Shown here: in pieces, positions 47,172 to 56,535 of the stretch
Layout of the letters: each line of letters opens with the position of its first letter
Numbering within the stretch: position 1 is the first letter of the stretch
Source: Peptoclostridium acidaminophilum DSM 3953
GTDB lineage: Bacteria > Bacillota > Clostridia > Peptostreptococcales > Peptostreptococcaceae
DNA length: 64,000 nt
Direction: 5' to 3'
Assembly (NCBI RefSeq): GCF_000597865.1
Contig: NZ_CP007452.1
Coordinates: forward strand, 1,309,183 to 1,373,182
Made by a program: the position numbers and the translations under genes
Notes under the pieces: model-generated
What the model saw: the letters and a program-made list of their open reading frames with translations, nothing else
Told to the model about the DNA's origin: nothing
The model's database searches: none

Positions 47172-48359
47172 TTATATGCTTCTTAATCGTTTATCAGGCT
47201 TGATGATATCGGTTATGCGAATACCGTAATTTTCATCAATAACCACAACCTCACCCTTTGCTATTCTTTTGCCATTTACAAGGACATCGAGCGGCTCTCC
47301 GACAAGCTTTTCCAGTTCTATTACTGTTCCTGGTCCAAAAGCAAGTATTTCGTCTATGCTTCTTGCCGTCCTGCCCAGCTCTACAGTTACCTTCAAAAAT
47401 ACATCTTTTATTATTTCTATGTTTTCAGGCAACTCTGTCTTATAAATATCCTGTTCGTCAAAAGACTCAAATTTTGCAGGATTTATATTGATATGATTTT
47501 CATTGGCACGAAGCTCAGTATTTTTGTGCCCTATTGCTGCGCTTTGGGCGTGATGCGCCTGTTCTTCGTGCTCTACCCTGTCAGACTGTCTTTGTGAATC
47601 TGCACTGGCAGTATGTGCGCCATCAAGAGTATTATACTGAGGCTCGTCAAATGCCGATGAGTCCTCAGACTCTTGGCTCTCACTGCCATATAACATATTA
47701 TTGATTAAATCCCTTGCAAAGTCAATAGGCATAAGCTGCATTATATTGCTGTCGATAAGGTCCTCTATTGTCATTTTGAAAAGCACTCTGACATAGTCAC
47801 AAGATTTATCTATACCACTCATTTCAATGCTGTTATCCATCAAATTGACTTTGAAAACTTCAGGAGGGTTTATGTCTATCCTTTTGCCAATCATCTCGGA
47901 AAGAGACGTTGAAGACGAACCTACCATCTGATTCATAGCTTCGCTTATTGCACTCAGATGTATATCGTTTAGTTCCTCAAGCAATCCTGATTTTCCATCC
48001 CCGCCCATCATGAGCGAAGCAATCACCTTTACGTCATCTTCTTTGAGTATTAGCATGTTCATGCCGTTAAGTCCTTCTTTGTAACCCACTCTGACTATGA
48101 CATACGGTACCGGCTGCTCCTCGGCCATCTTATCAATGGATATAACGTCAACACTTGGCGTTGTTATGGAAACTCTTTTCCCTAAAATTGTAGAGAGTGT
48201 TGTTGCAGAGTTACCCATGTTGATATTCCCTATCTCGCCAATTGCATCCTTTTCATACTCATCCAATTCTAAACCGCCGCTTGGAGTTTCATCTGCCGAT
48301 GCCCCTTTCAAAAGGGCGTCGATTTCGTCCTGCGAAAGCAAATCATTCATCATATTCAT
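47172..48359 (-). CDS. fliY: Flagellar switch phosphatase FliY
   Basis: Switch component of Firmicutes that combines CheC-like CheY-P phosphatase activity with a FliN domain. The 395-aa product has an N-terminal CheY-binding peptide (LLSQDEIDALLKG), a CheC-like domain with two E..N phosphatase patterns (AIGEIGNINMGNSATTL and AISEAMNQMVGSS), a low-complexity acidic/His linker (about 235-300) and a C-terminal SpoA/FliN domain. I start at ATG 48359 after GAGGGTG, overlapping fliM by 17 bases. Confidence 0.94.
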   Translation of the reverse strand: MNMMNDLLSQDEIDALLKGASADETPSGGLELDEYEKDAIGEIGNINMGNSATTLSTILGKRVSITTPSVDVISIDKMAEEQPVPYVIVRVGYKEGLNGMNMLILKEDDVKVIASLMMGGDGKSGLLEELNDIHLSAISEAMNQMVGSSSTSLSEMIGKRIDINPPEVFKVNLMDNSIEMSGIDKSCDYVRVLFKMTIEDLIDSNIMQLMPIDFARDLINNMLYGSESQESEDSSAFDEPQYNTLDGAHTASADSQRQSDRVEHEEQAHHAQSAAIGHKNTELRANENHININPAKFESFDEQDIYKTELPENIEIIKDVFLKVTVELGRTARSIDEILAFGPGTVIELEKLVGEPLDVLVNGKRIAKGEVVVIDENYGIRITDIIKPDKRLRSI

Positions 48360-49338
48360 TATCACCCTCTTCAATTACTTGTGTTATCTTGACAGCTAGA
48401 TTCTTATTCCGGGCTCCGGGTTTTCCGAAATATTTGATTTTTTCGCCAACCATTACCGTAAGTTCATCGCTTGTTCTCGATGCGAGCTTTATTACATCAC
48501 CTTCTTGCAGCGTCAAAAACTCCCCTACCGTTATATTGGCTTCTCCAACATGACACGAAATTTCTATTTCAGCCCTTTTGAGCCTCTCCTTGAGTATATG
48601 CTCCTGCTCTTGTGTAATCTTTTTAGTATTGTTTGTAAACCACAGCTTCGTGCTTAGCTTTGGAAGTATAGGCTCTATCAGCAGATGGGGCATGCACACA
48701 TTTATAAGGCCTTCAACATCTCCTATATTGACTTTGATTGTTATAAGCGCAACAGTTTCATTCGGTGAGACTATCTGTGCAAACTGTGAATTGGTTTCAA
48801 TCTTATTTAGCTTGGGATTGAGTTCAATTACATTCTCCCATGGATCTACAAACAGCTTTGTTATTTGCGAAACTATTTTTTTCAATATTGTAAGTTCTAT
48901 TTCAGTGAAATTCCTGCTTCCCGCATCGAACTTGCCATCTCCTCCAAGTATCCTGTCTATTATCGTAAAGCATAGTCTGTTTGACATTTCAAGAATCATT
49001 TCACCTGGAAGCGGTGAAAAGTCAATTATCGCAAGCATAGCTGGATTCGATATCGAATTGCAAAATTCATAGTAGGAAAGTTCTTCTACCGACAAGATCT
49101 CCATTTGAACATACGTTCTTAGCGTTCCCGAAAAATAAGTATTGAGCAGGCGTGTGAAGTTGTCATACATCATTTGAAGCGTTCTGAGCTGATCCTTTGC
49201 CAGTTTTTTGGGTATCTTGAAATCGTATTTTTTTACCTTTCGTTCATTTTCCTCTTTAATTTCTTTGACGTCAACCTCTCCTGCATTCAATGCCTCCAAA
49301 AGAGAGTCTATTTCATTTTGCGAAAGAATTTCTGACAA
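48343..49338 (-). CDS. fliM: Flagellar motor switch protein FliM
   Basis: Binds CheY-P at its N-terminus and sets rotation direction. The 331-aa product begins at TTG 49338 as MSEILSQNEIDSLL, matching the conserved CheY-binding peptide, after GAGAGGTG; the longer GTG start at 49347 lies in that site. The middle GSE-motif domain and C-terminal SpoA domain are complete. Confidence 0.95.
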   Translation of the reverse strand: MSEILSQNEIDSLLEALNAGEVDVKEIKEENERKVKKYDFKIPKKLAKDQLRTLQMMYDNFTRLLNTYFSGTLRTYVQMEILSVEELSYYEFCNSISNPAMLAIIDFSPLPGEMILEMSNRLCFTIIDRILGGDGKFDAGSRNFTEIELTILKKIVSQITKLFVDPWENVIELNPKLNKIETNSQFAQIVSPNETVALITIKVNIGDVEGLINVCMPHLLIEPILPKLSTKLWFTNNTKKITQEQEHILKERLKRAEIEISCHVGEANITVGEFLTLQEGDVIKLASRTSDELTVMVGEKIKYFGKPGARNKNLAVKITQVIEEGDNEYDE

Positions 49339-49353
49339 CTGCTGCACCTCTCT

Positions 49354-49755
49354 TTATTGAACAATGTAATCCGTAAAATATATATTTTCAATGGAATCGA
49401 TGCCGACCCTTGTTTTTATCTTATCTATAATATCTTTTTTTATGCCGTTCATGCCGTCCGGACTAACCATGTCTTCGGGTTTTTGCTGAATTATTGTTTC
49501 AAGAATTATATCTCTCAATATTGCATTTTTTTCAGCAAGTACAGTTTCGGCTTTTTTGTCAGTTGACTCGATTATTATGTTGCCTTTGAAAAAATTCTTT
49601 GTTCCGCCTATGTTTGTCGAAAACACTCCCATGTCGTAATTATATGTTTTTATCTGCTTGGCTTCCGTTTTGCCTGAAAAAAGAAAAAATGCCACTGCAA
49701 AACCTATTGCCAGCACAGCCACCCCTGCAATCGAGTATATAACTATTTTTTTCAT
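49354..49755 (-). CDS. fliL: Flagellar basal body-associated protein FliL
   Basis: Stabilises stators at high load. The 133-aa product has one N-terminal membrane helix (about 5-27) and a periplasm-facing-type stomatin-like domain, with the family's VLAEKNAILRDIILETI stretch. It lies between motB and fliM. Confidence 0.88.
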   Translation of the reverse strand: MKKIVIYSIAGVAVLAIGFAVAFFLFSGKTEAKQIKTYNYDMGVFSTNIGGTKNFFKGNIIIESTDKKAETVLAEKNAILRDIILETIIQQKPEDMVSPDGMNGIKKDIIDKIKTRVGIDSIENIYFTDYIVQ

Positions 49756-49784
49756 TTTTTTGAGCCTTTCCCCCCATTCAGAAA

Positions 49785-50495
49785 TTATTGTAGTCCGTCC
49801 TTCAAAATAAGTATGTCCACACGCCTGTTCTTAGCCTTGTTTTCAAACGAATCATTCGTTGTTACAGGGTGATATTCGCTGTAGCCTGCAGCAGAAAGCC
49901 TTTCCGGCATGACACTGTTTTGCTCGATCATGAACCTTACAACGTTGCAGGCTCTAGATACAGAGAGCTCCCAGTTTGAGGGGTATTTTGAATTGTATAT
50001 TGGCACATTGTCTGTATGTCCTTCTACCCTGATTTTTTTTTCACCGAAATCCTTGCCATTGAGCAGGCTGCATATATAGCTGAGCGTGTCCATGGCCTGA
50101 GGCTTGAGATCAGCCTTTCCCGAGTCAAAGAGCACGTTTTCATTAAATCTGAGTATGAGGCCGTTGTTTCCATTAATAATGTTGACACTTTCACCAAGAC
50201 CATTTTGATTCAGATAATCTTCGATTTCCTGTGACAAGTGTTCGTATATTCCTTTTGAGTCTATATCTATATCTGCTCCGTCCGTTGTCAAAGGAATCTC
50301 GCTAAGCGTCTTGCCGCCTTCAAGTATCCCCAGGGAGCCTTGAAACGATTTCATCATCGAGTCGAATTTTTGAGCGTCAACAGATGAAAATGAAAACATG
50401 AGTATGAAAAAGGTCAAAAGCAGCGTAACCATGTCCGAGTATGTTGTCATCCACTCAGGCGCGCCTGCTGGCGCCTGCTGTTTTTTCTTTCTCAT
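49785..50495 (-). CDS. motB: Flagellar stator protein MotB
   Basis: Ion-conducting, wall-anchored stator subunit. The 236-aa product has a single helix (about 22-40) preceded by the ion-binding Asp21 (YSDMVTLLLTFF) and a C-terminal OmpA-like peptidoglycan-binding domain (GHTDNVPI...NWELSVSRACNVV). It partners with MotA, 2 bases upstream. Confidence 0.95.
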   Translation of the reverse strand: MRKKKQQAPAGAPEWMTTYSDMVTLLLTFFILMFSFSSVDAQKFDSMMKSFQGSLGILEGGKTLSEIPLTTDGADIDIDSKGIYEHLSQEIEDYLNQNGLGESVNIINGNNGLILRFNENVLFDSGKADLKPQAMDTLSYICSLLNGKDFGEKKIRVEGHTDNVPIYNSKYPSNWELSVSRACNVVRFMIEQNSVMPERLSAAGYSEYHPVTTNDSFENKAKNRRVDILILKDGLQ

Positions 50496-50497
50496 TA

Positions 50498-51298
50498 TTA
50501 TGCTTCACCTTCCCTTAGATTGGCTGCTACATCACCCGAAAGCTCCTGTCTCCTTTTCGACGGCGGTATGAATGCTTTAAGCTTTTCTCCGATTATCCTT
50601 GGATTCTCACCTGCCTGTATCGACAGCAAACCCTCAAGGATTATTTGTTTTTCAAGAATCTCCTCATCGCTCTTGATTTTCAGTTTTTTTGCTAGTGGCA
50701 AAAATACAAGGTTGGCCAGCAGCGAACCGTAAAAGGTAGTTATGAGAGCTATCGCCATTGACGGTCCTATCGTGTCCGGATTGTCAAGCGTTGCCAGCAT
50801 GTTTATAAGGCCTATGAGAGTACCTATCATACCAAACGCTGGAGCATAGGCACCCATAGCTTCAAAGAGTCCCTGGCCGCTGCCGTGCCTTTCCGAGATG
50901 AAGTCAAGCTCAGTCTCCAGGAGGTTTTTTACAAGTTCCGGATCGGTTCCATCCACAACAAGCATAATCCCCTTTTTCATAAAATCGTCGTTAATATTCT
51001 CAGATGCTTCCTCTAAGGAGAGCAGTCCTTCCTTCCTCGCCTTGTTTGCAAGCTCGTTTATGCCGTCAATTACAATATTCAAATCACTGCTCTTGCTCTG
51101 GAATGCCTTTTTTGTAATACTTATTATTTCAAGGAATTTCGGGAGAGGGTATGCTACAAGTGTTGCTGCCACTGTTCCACCCATGACAACCACCACAGAC
51201 GGGATATTGATAAACCCCATGACATCTCCACTTGTAGCAATGGAAATCACTATGAGAACAATTCCTCCTACAACCCCTATGATGCTAGCTAAATCCAC
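50498..51298 (-). CDS. motA: Flagellar stator protein MotA
   Basis: Ion-channel stator subunit that pushes on FliG. The 266-aa product has four membrane helices and the conserved GMIGTLIGLINML and ALITTFYGSLLANLVFLPLAKKL segments. The start is GTG 51298 after GAGGTG at proper spacing. Confidence 0.95.
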   Translation of the reverse strand: MDLASIIGVVGGIVLIVISIATSGDVMGFINIPSVVVVMGGTVAATLVAYPLPKFLEIISITKKAFQSKSSDLNIVIDGINELANKARKEGLLSLEEASENINDDFMKKGIMLVVDGTDPELVKNLLETELDFISERHGSGQGLFEAMGAYAPAFGMIGTLIGLINMLATLDNPDTIGPSMAIALITTFYGSLLANLVFLPLAKKLKIKSDEEILEKQIILEGLLSIQAGENPRIIGEKLKAFIPPSKRRQELSGDVAANLREGEA

Positions 51299-51315
51299 AC
51301 GTCACACCTCTTTTC

Positions 51316-51513
51316 CTATTCGTTAGAACCAAATTGATATATGCTTTTTTTGAAGAGAAGTACTCTGCCAATTACTTCATCGACACTTTCCTTCACAACG
51401 AACCTGTGGCCGTTTGTGAGGGTAATTACCGTATCCGGGGTGTGCTCCACATGTTCTATGAGGTCGCAGTTAATTACAAATTCTTCTCCGTTGAATCGTG
51501 TGACTTTTATCAT
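51316..51513 (-). CDS. flbD: FlbD/SwrD family flagellar protein
   Basis: Small protein encoded after the hook gene in many Firmicutes; the Bacillus homologue SwrD raises motor torque. The 65-aa product has the family pattern MIKVTRFNGEEFVINCDLIEHVEHTPDTVITL. It lies just upstream of motA, which fits a stator role. Confidence 0.9.
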   Translation of the reverse strand: MIKVTRFNGEEFVINCDLIEHVEHTPDTVITLTNGHRFVVKESVDEVIGRVLLFKKSIYQFGSNE

Positions 51514-51524
51514 GGCCGCTCCTT

Positions 51525-52988
51525 TTATCTCTTGAGATTTATAAGCTCTTCAAGCATCTGATCCGTAGTGTTTATTATCCTGGAGTTAGCCTGGAATCCT
51601 CTTTGCGTCTGTATCATGTTAGTGAACTCCCTTGCAAGGTCCACATTCGACATCTCAAGCGCTCCCCCAACTGTAGGTCCAAAGCCGTTGCTTCCAGGAG
51701 TTCCTATTATTGAAATGCCTGAGTTTGCCGTGTCCATATACAGGTTGGAGCCCTTCTTTTCAAGTCCCGATGGGTTCTTGAACTTCGCAAGAGCAATCTT
51801 TCCCAGTATTGACTTCTTGCCGTTAGTGAAGTTGCCTACTATATCACCGTTTTCACCTATAGAAAAATCATCTAGCGAACCCTGTTTGTAGCCGGCAATG
51901 CTTGCTGCTGTAACCGAAGATTCGTTGGCTGATTGCGTAACCTTTGCGTTGCCGTTTTCATCAGTAAAAGAAAGGTTGAAGTTAAACCCTCTGGCACCAT
52001 TTGGAAAGTAGCCAGTTCCGTCTTCACTTGGCATGATTTCGATGTTTGTCATACCTCCCGATACAATCTTGCCATTTTCAAATTCAAGTATTACAGGCTC
52101 ACCATCTTTTGTTGCCATTGTTCCGCCTAAGCCATCCATTGATTCTACTTCAATCACCCATTTATTTGAGTCGTAGAGTTCATTTATACTGTTTGTTGTT
52201 ACATCATATAAACTGTCATCCTCTGCATTTGGAGTGGCTACACCGTCTTTGAATTTCCTGCTAATAGTCATCTTTATCGTGTGTTCTCCGCCCATCTCAT
52301 CATACACTGTAAATGTAGTCTGCCTTGCAGTGATATCCGATTTGCTTATTTGAAAATTGGCATCATCAATTTTTGTTATATTAGCATTAAGGCCTGTGTT
52401 TACATTTATATTTCCTTCGAATGTGACATCTTTTTCTTTAGATATGTCTGCATCTTCAGTTCCTACGCTTCCTGTACACTTAGCAGGAAATACTGTCGCC
52501 TTTGATATTACAAGACTTTCGATTGTTTCCTTCAGCTTTGCATCTGGCCCTATTGTCCCTTCAGCAACCCTGTAGCCGAGCACCTTGAAGCCTCCTGAAG
52601 CCAACATATTGCCTCTGTCATCTATTGTGAAGTTACCCGCTCTTGTGTAGTATTTATTGTTAAAGCTCGGGTCGTCAGAAACCATGAAGAAGCCCTCTCC
52701 GCCTATCATTACGTCGGTAGGGTTGTCTGTCCTTTCAATAGCGCCCACTGTGAACATTGTGTCAACAGCGGCCACATCGATGCCAAGGCCAACCTGCATT
52801 GCATTAGACCCGCCCTTACCGTCTTCAGCTCCTGTGGCTCCCTTCAATGTCTGATTGAATACTTCCTTGAACTGAACTCTTGCTCCCTTGTATGCTATTG
52901 TGTTTACGTTTGCTATGTTGTTGCCTATTATATCCATTTTTGTCTGGTGCGATTTCAAACCTGATACTGCAGCATATAGACTTCTCAT
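51525..52988 (-). CDS. flgE: Flagellar hook protein FlgE
   Basis: Forms the hook. The 487-aa product has the N-terminal rod/hook motif (GNNIANVNTIAYKGARVQF), a flagellin-like D1/D2 insertion (about 165-420), and the C-terminal coiled coil (REFTNMIQTQRGFQANSRIINTTDQML). Only one cysteine is present (Cys171, in PAKCTG). The 487 aa length is well above FlgG-type rod proteins, supporting the hook assignment. Confidence 0.94.
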   Translation of the reverse strand: MRSLYAAVSGLKSHQTKMDIIGNNIANVNTIAYKGARVQFKEVFNQTLKGATGAEDGKGGSNAMQVGLGIDVAAVDTMFTVGAIERTDNPTDVMIGGEGFFMVSDDPSFNNKYYTRAGNFTIDDRGNMLASGGFKVLGYRVAEGTIGPDAKLKETIESLVISKATVFPAKCTGSVGTEDADISKEKDVTFEGNINVNTGLNANITKIDDANFQISKSDITARQTTFTVYDEMGGEHTIKMTISRKFKDGVATPNAEDDSLYDVTTNSINELYDSNKWVIEVESMDGLGGTMATKDGEPVILEFENGKIVSGGMTNIEIMPSEDGTGYFPNGARGFNFNLSFTDENGNAKVTQSANESSVTAASIAGYKQGSLDDFSIGENGDIVGNFTNGKKSILGKIALAKFKNPSGLEKKGSNLYMDTANSGISIIGTPGSNGFGPTVGGALEMSNVDLAREFTNMIQTQRGFQANSRIINTTDQMLEELINLKR

Positions 52989-53006
52989 AATCGATTCCCC
53001 CTCGAA

Positions 53007-53462
53007 TTATTCTTCGGTAGTGCCGTTTGTCACTTCATTTTTCAAACTTGCAAGTTCATCCATTATGTAATCCATAAAATCCGAATTGTTTTGACTTTCA
53101 ATGTTCTGGAGTCGTTCATCCATGTTTTGAAGACTGGCTATCATTTGTATGTAGGCAGTTAAGCCTGATTCGTTTTGCTCTTCCATTCCCTTGAGTTTTT
53201 CATTCATTTCTTCAAGATTGCCTATCATTTCTTTTTGTCCCGAATCAACTACTTTTGCCAGATTCTGAATCTGCTCCAAAGAGCTGAATTGAGCCATTTG
53301 TGCAATGAATTCCTTGTCTTCCACAGGATTGAGCGGATCCTGATTTTTAAGCTGTGTAACGAGCATATTCAGAAACTCATCTTTCCCCAGGTTTCCCGAA
53401 ATGTTAGCAGCTCCGCCTGTTGCTGCAGCAGATTGGCTTTGAGTTGTTGCGCTTACATTCAT
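53007..53462 (-). CDS. flgD: Flagellar hook-capping protein FlgD
   Basis: Scaffold for hook polymerisation. The 151-aa product has the conserved [40 protein letters not shown] head region and then a coiled-coil tail. It lacks the Ig-like C-terminal domain of longer FlgD, as is common in Firmicutes. Confidence 0.92.
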   Translation of the reverse strand: MNVSATTQSQSAAATGGAANISGNLGKDEFLNMLVTQLKNQDPLNPVEDKEFIAQMAQFSSLEQIQNLAKVVDSGQKEMIGNLEEMNEKLKGMEEQNESGLTAYIQMIASLQNMDERLQNIESQNNSDFMDYIMDELASLKNEVTNGTTEE

Positions 53463-53474
53463 ATATTCACCCCT

Positions 53475-54827
53475 TTAGGCTAGATAGTTTATCTCTTCAT
53501 CAAGCATGTACGGATTGTTTGCCTCTATTCCTCCTTGAACAGCTGCATCTTCAATCGCATCGTTGAATACAGCTGAGCTTATCCTCTTGCTTCTCACCGA
53601 AGCCTCAAAGCCGTCTTCATGGCCTTTCCCGCTTTGAGTTCCCGAGTCTACTGAAACATCGACTGCTGATATGTTTATCCCCTGCTCGTGCATGCTGTCT
53701 TTAAGCTGTGCAATATTTGACTCTATCGCAGCCTTGACTTTATCACTTTCAGCTACGAGTCTGGCTGTTAGTATCCCGTTTTCCATTACCACCTTAAGTG
53801 TCAGCTTACCCAGCTGCTCGGGCTCGAGTTTTATCTCAATGGCCTTGAGATTGTCTGCGTCTATTATTTTCATCTTGTTTATGACCTGTTCAACAACTTC
53901 TCTTTGAGAATAATATACAGGCCTTGTCTTCATTAGCTCCTGGCTGATTCGGCCTGAAGAAGTATCCTGAGAAAACCCGGAAAATTTAAACTCCTCCGAC
54001 TCCTCAGACAGCTTTAATATTTCTTCTTTTATCGAGTCCAGAGGGTCCTTTGTCTCTTCCGCTGAAAATTGCTGCCCTGCTCCATTTCTTTCAGCTATGA
54101 ATTTTTTGATGCTTTGACCTAGTATGTTTTCAGGTTTCTCATGCAGTGTTTTATCCAAGGCAGCTTCATCCCTGACTCCTTTTTTTTGACTGCCTTTGTC
54201 TTTATCCGGAACAACTGCCATTATTGCATCCTGCTCCGCAAAATCTTCAAACTCTGCATTCTGAGAATTTTGCGCGCCTGATTCCTGAACTGATTTTGCG
54301 GCAGGCGCTTGCATTGTTTTGTCATCAGCTGCCATGCCTGCTTCAATTGAAATATCATTCTGAAGCAGCTCCACTTCACTTCCAGGCGCCCGCGGCGTTT
54401 TTGCATCTACCTTGGTCACGGCGGCTTGCACTGCAGCATCCGGCTTGACGGCGAGTTCTTTTAAATCTTTGATTATCGACTTGTCTATAAATATGTTTTC
54501 TGCCCCTGCAAGCTCGACTCTTTCCGCATCGGCCGGCTGCGGCACATCTTCGAATATATTCTCATTTTCAGCTTTTACTGCTTTGAGATCCTCTTTTTCA
54601 CCTTGAGAATCTATAGTCACATCCTTCTTTTCACTCCTGTTGCCACTTGAGCTTTTTAGCTCCTCCTTTTGGACACCTTCAGATTTTTGTTTTTTATCAA
54701 TTTTAGACTTCATCTTTTCAAGCGTACCTGCAAACTCATCCCTTGCAGCTGGGTTGCTTTTTGAAAATGTATCCTTTGTTTTGAAATCTTCTTTCGCTTT
54801 CATCGGTAAAACAGACAGCTTGTTCAT
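53475..54827 (-). CDS. fliK: Flagellar hook-length control protein FliK
   Basis: Secreted ruler that measures the hook and signals FlhB. The 450-aa product has a long charged, low-complexity N-terminal region (1-320) and a conserved C-terminal domain with IKLEPEQLGKLTLKVVMENGILTARLVAES. The start is ATG 54827, one base shared with the upstream stop (TGATG), after GGGGG. Confidence 0.9.
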   Translation of the reverse strand: MNKLSVLPMKAKEDFKTKDTFSKSNPAARDEFAGTLEKMKSKIDKKQKSEGVQKEELKSSSGNRSEKKDVTIDSQGEKEDLKAVKAENENIFEDVPQPADAERVELAGAENIFIDKSIIKDLKELAVKPDAAVQAAVTKVDAKTPRAPGSEVELLQNDISIEAGMAADDKTMQAPAAKSVQESGAQNSQNAEFEDFAEQDAIMAVVPDKDKGSQKKGVRDEAALDKTLHEKPENILGQSIKKFIAERNGAGQQFSAEETKDPLDSIKEEILKLSEESEEFKFSGFSQDTSSGRISQELMKTRPVYYSQREVVEQVINKMKIIDADNLKAIEIKLEPEQLGKLTLKVVMENGILTARLVAESDKVKAAIESNIAQLKDSMHEQGINISAVDVSVDSGTQSGKGHEDGFEASVRSKRISSAVFNDAIEDAAVQGGIEANNPYMLDEEINYLA

Positions 54828-56074
54828 CAATATCCCCCTTCTTCAGGAAGTCCCATTTTTCTGGTTAGCTCTGATGCCTTCTGGGCTCCAAGTTCTTTCA
54901 GTATTTTGGATATGGATTTTGGAGGCAGGCCCCTTAATATATCTACAAGCAACTCCTCTTGAGTTATTCTAAGAACACCTTCACCTACTGGATACTCCTT
55001 ATATATCTCGTCCCTGCCCAGTATGTTTCTTATTATGTCTGCCAGCGCTGTCGATTCCATTTTTTTATATGATTCTCTTAGCTCAGAAACTCTTCCGATA
55101 TAGCTATCCATTATATTGACTGTTGTATAAAGGCTTCCTGTATCTATCTGGTCGTTTAGAAGCTTGATTTTGTTTATTTCTTCAATAACGTCATTTGCAT
55201 ACGTTTCGTCTTGAAAACATGCCAAAATCTTGCCCGCCTGTACAACCTCCATATTGGCTATTATGTAGGCCACATCTTCCGCCTTGAACTTTTCTTTATC
55301 TTGAAGCTCCAGCGAGGCCTGATTGTAATCCTTGTCTGCATACAGCATTGTCATGCTGTCCATTTCTTCTATGTATTTTTCAAAAGAGAGCAGCTCTCTT
55401 TTTATCTTTTGTGCGGCATCTCCCTTGAGATTTGTTTCCACGGCATCCTTTATATCCACGTCTATGTAGTAAATCACCCTGGCTGCATATTTCGGCTTCA
55501 TGTCCTGCAACAGGCTAGCGGCATATGTGCTGTCTATTTCCAGCATCCTTATGTCATCTTCGATATCCCTTACAGTCTGAAGCAAGCCTACTTTTGCATA
55601 ATACCTGGCCTTTTCCGAAATATCTCCAGCTTTTTCCTTTTTCATGCTCTCTATTTCACGCTTCAAGGCGTTTTTTTTCATTTCCTTGAGGCTTATTTCG
55701 CTTAGCACTTCCTGGGTGAATTCAAAATCGTCGTCCTTCATGAGCTGAACAATTTCCTTGTAAAGCCTTTTGTCCTGCTTTTTAAGCAGCATTAGCTTGT
55801 CGATAACCCTTCCCTCATCAAGGGAAAGATAGTATTCAGCCAGGTCATTTTTTTGAGCCTCTATGTCCTGCGCCGAATCGCCAATGCCTGCAATCGATGA
55901 AATCAGAGGCATCTTTTTCATTGCATTGTCAGCTGAAACTTTAAATTCAGGATTTATTATGTAGACAATTAAAAAGGCAAATAAAATGGCTACCAGAAAA
56001 GATAATGCCAATATGATTTTTAGCCTCGGGCTTGCTTTTTTGACATTCCTGTCGTTGTCCTTTGACTTGTCCAT
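54827..56074 (-). CDS. MotE/YlxF-like protein with MgtE_N-type repeats
   Basis: Occupies the fliJ-fliK slot held by ylxF in Bacillus. The 415-aa product has an N-terminal basic stretch, one membrane helix (about 21-43) and a long helical region. Several MgtE_N/FliG-like repeats are visible (YAASLLQDMKPKYAARVIYY; VAYIIANMEVVQAGKILACF; LVDILRGLPPKSISKILKEL). It is larger than the usual ~200-aa YlxF, apparently by extra repeats. Family members are thought to act as stator or export chaperones; the precise role here is unknown. Confidence 0.8.
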   Translation of the reverse strand: MDKSKDNDRNVKKASPRLKIILALSFLVAILFAFLIVYIINPEFKVSADNAMKKMPLISSIAGIGDSAQDIEAQKNDLAEYYLSLDEGRVIDKLMLLKKQDKRLYKEIVQLMKDDDFEFTQEVLSEISLKEMKKNALKREIESMKKEKAGDISEKARYYAKVGLLQTVRDIEDDIRMLEIDSTYAASLLQDMKPKYAARVIYYIDVDIKDAVETNLKGDAAQKIKRELLSFEKYIEEMDSMTMLYADKDYNQASLELQDKEKFKAEDVAYIIANMEVVQAGKILACFQDETYANDVIEEINKIKLLNDQIDTGSLYTTVNIMDSYIGRVSELRESYKKMESTALADIIRNILGRDEIYKEYPVGEGVLRITQEELLVDILRGLPPKSISKILKELGAQKASELTRKMGLPEEGGY

Positions 56075-56083
56075 TTATGCCTC

Positions 56084-56533
56084 CTAGCTGGTACCTCTGA
56101 TTCTGAAAGTATTTATCTGGTCCAACGCCTTTTCCTCTTTTAGCTTGATAATATGCTTGAATTCGTCTATATGCTTTTCCTTGAGCTTTTCAAACGATTT
56201 TCTTTCCTTCATTACCTCAAGGTATTCTGTTTTTTTGTAATTGAAGCTTTCCCGCAAGCTTGAAAGCTTCTGCTGCAGCCTTTCAATGCTTACGTCTGAG
56301 CATTCTATTGAGTAGCTGAGTTTTTTTATATCTGTAATAGAAGCGCCTGACATCAAAATCTCCTCCAACATATCATACCTCTCACGCTTCATTTCCTCCA
56401 TTTTGCTGATTTCACTTTCCAAATCTCTTATGCTGTTTGATATGATTGCCATTTCATTCTTCTTGTTGTCTTCGAGCTTTTCCTTCAGGCCCAGTATTTT
56501 TTCGAACTTAAAACCAAATTTCACGGATTTCAC
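56084..56533 (-). CDS. fliJ: Flagellar export protein FliJ
   Basis: Coiled-coil stalk of the export ATPase. The 149-aa product is nearly all helix (KFGFKFEKILGLKEKLEDNKKNE start), as for the family. It lies 2 bases after fliI. Confidence 0.88.
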   Translation of the reverse strand: MKSVKFGFKFEKILGLKEKLEDNKKNEMAIISNSIRDLESEISKMEEMKRERYDMLEEILMSGASITDIKKLSYSIECSDVSIERLQQKLSSLRESFNYKKTEYLEVMKERKSFEKLKEKHIDEFKHIIKLKEEKALDQINTFRIRGTS

Positions 56534-56535
56534 CC

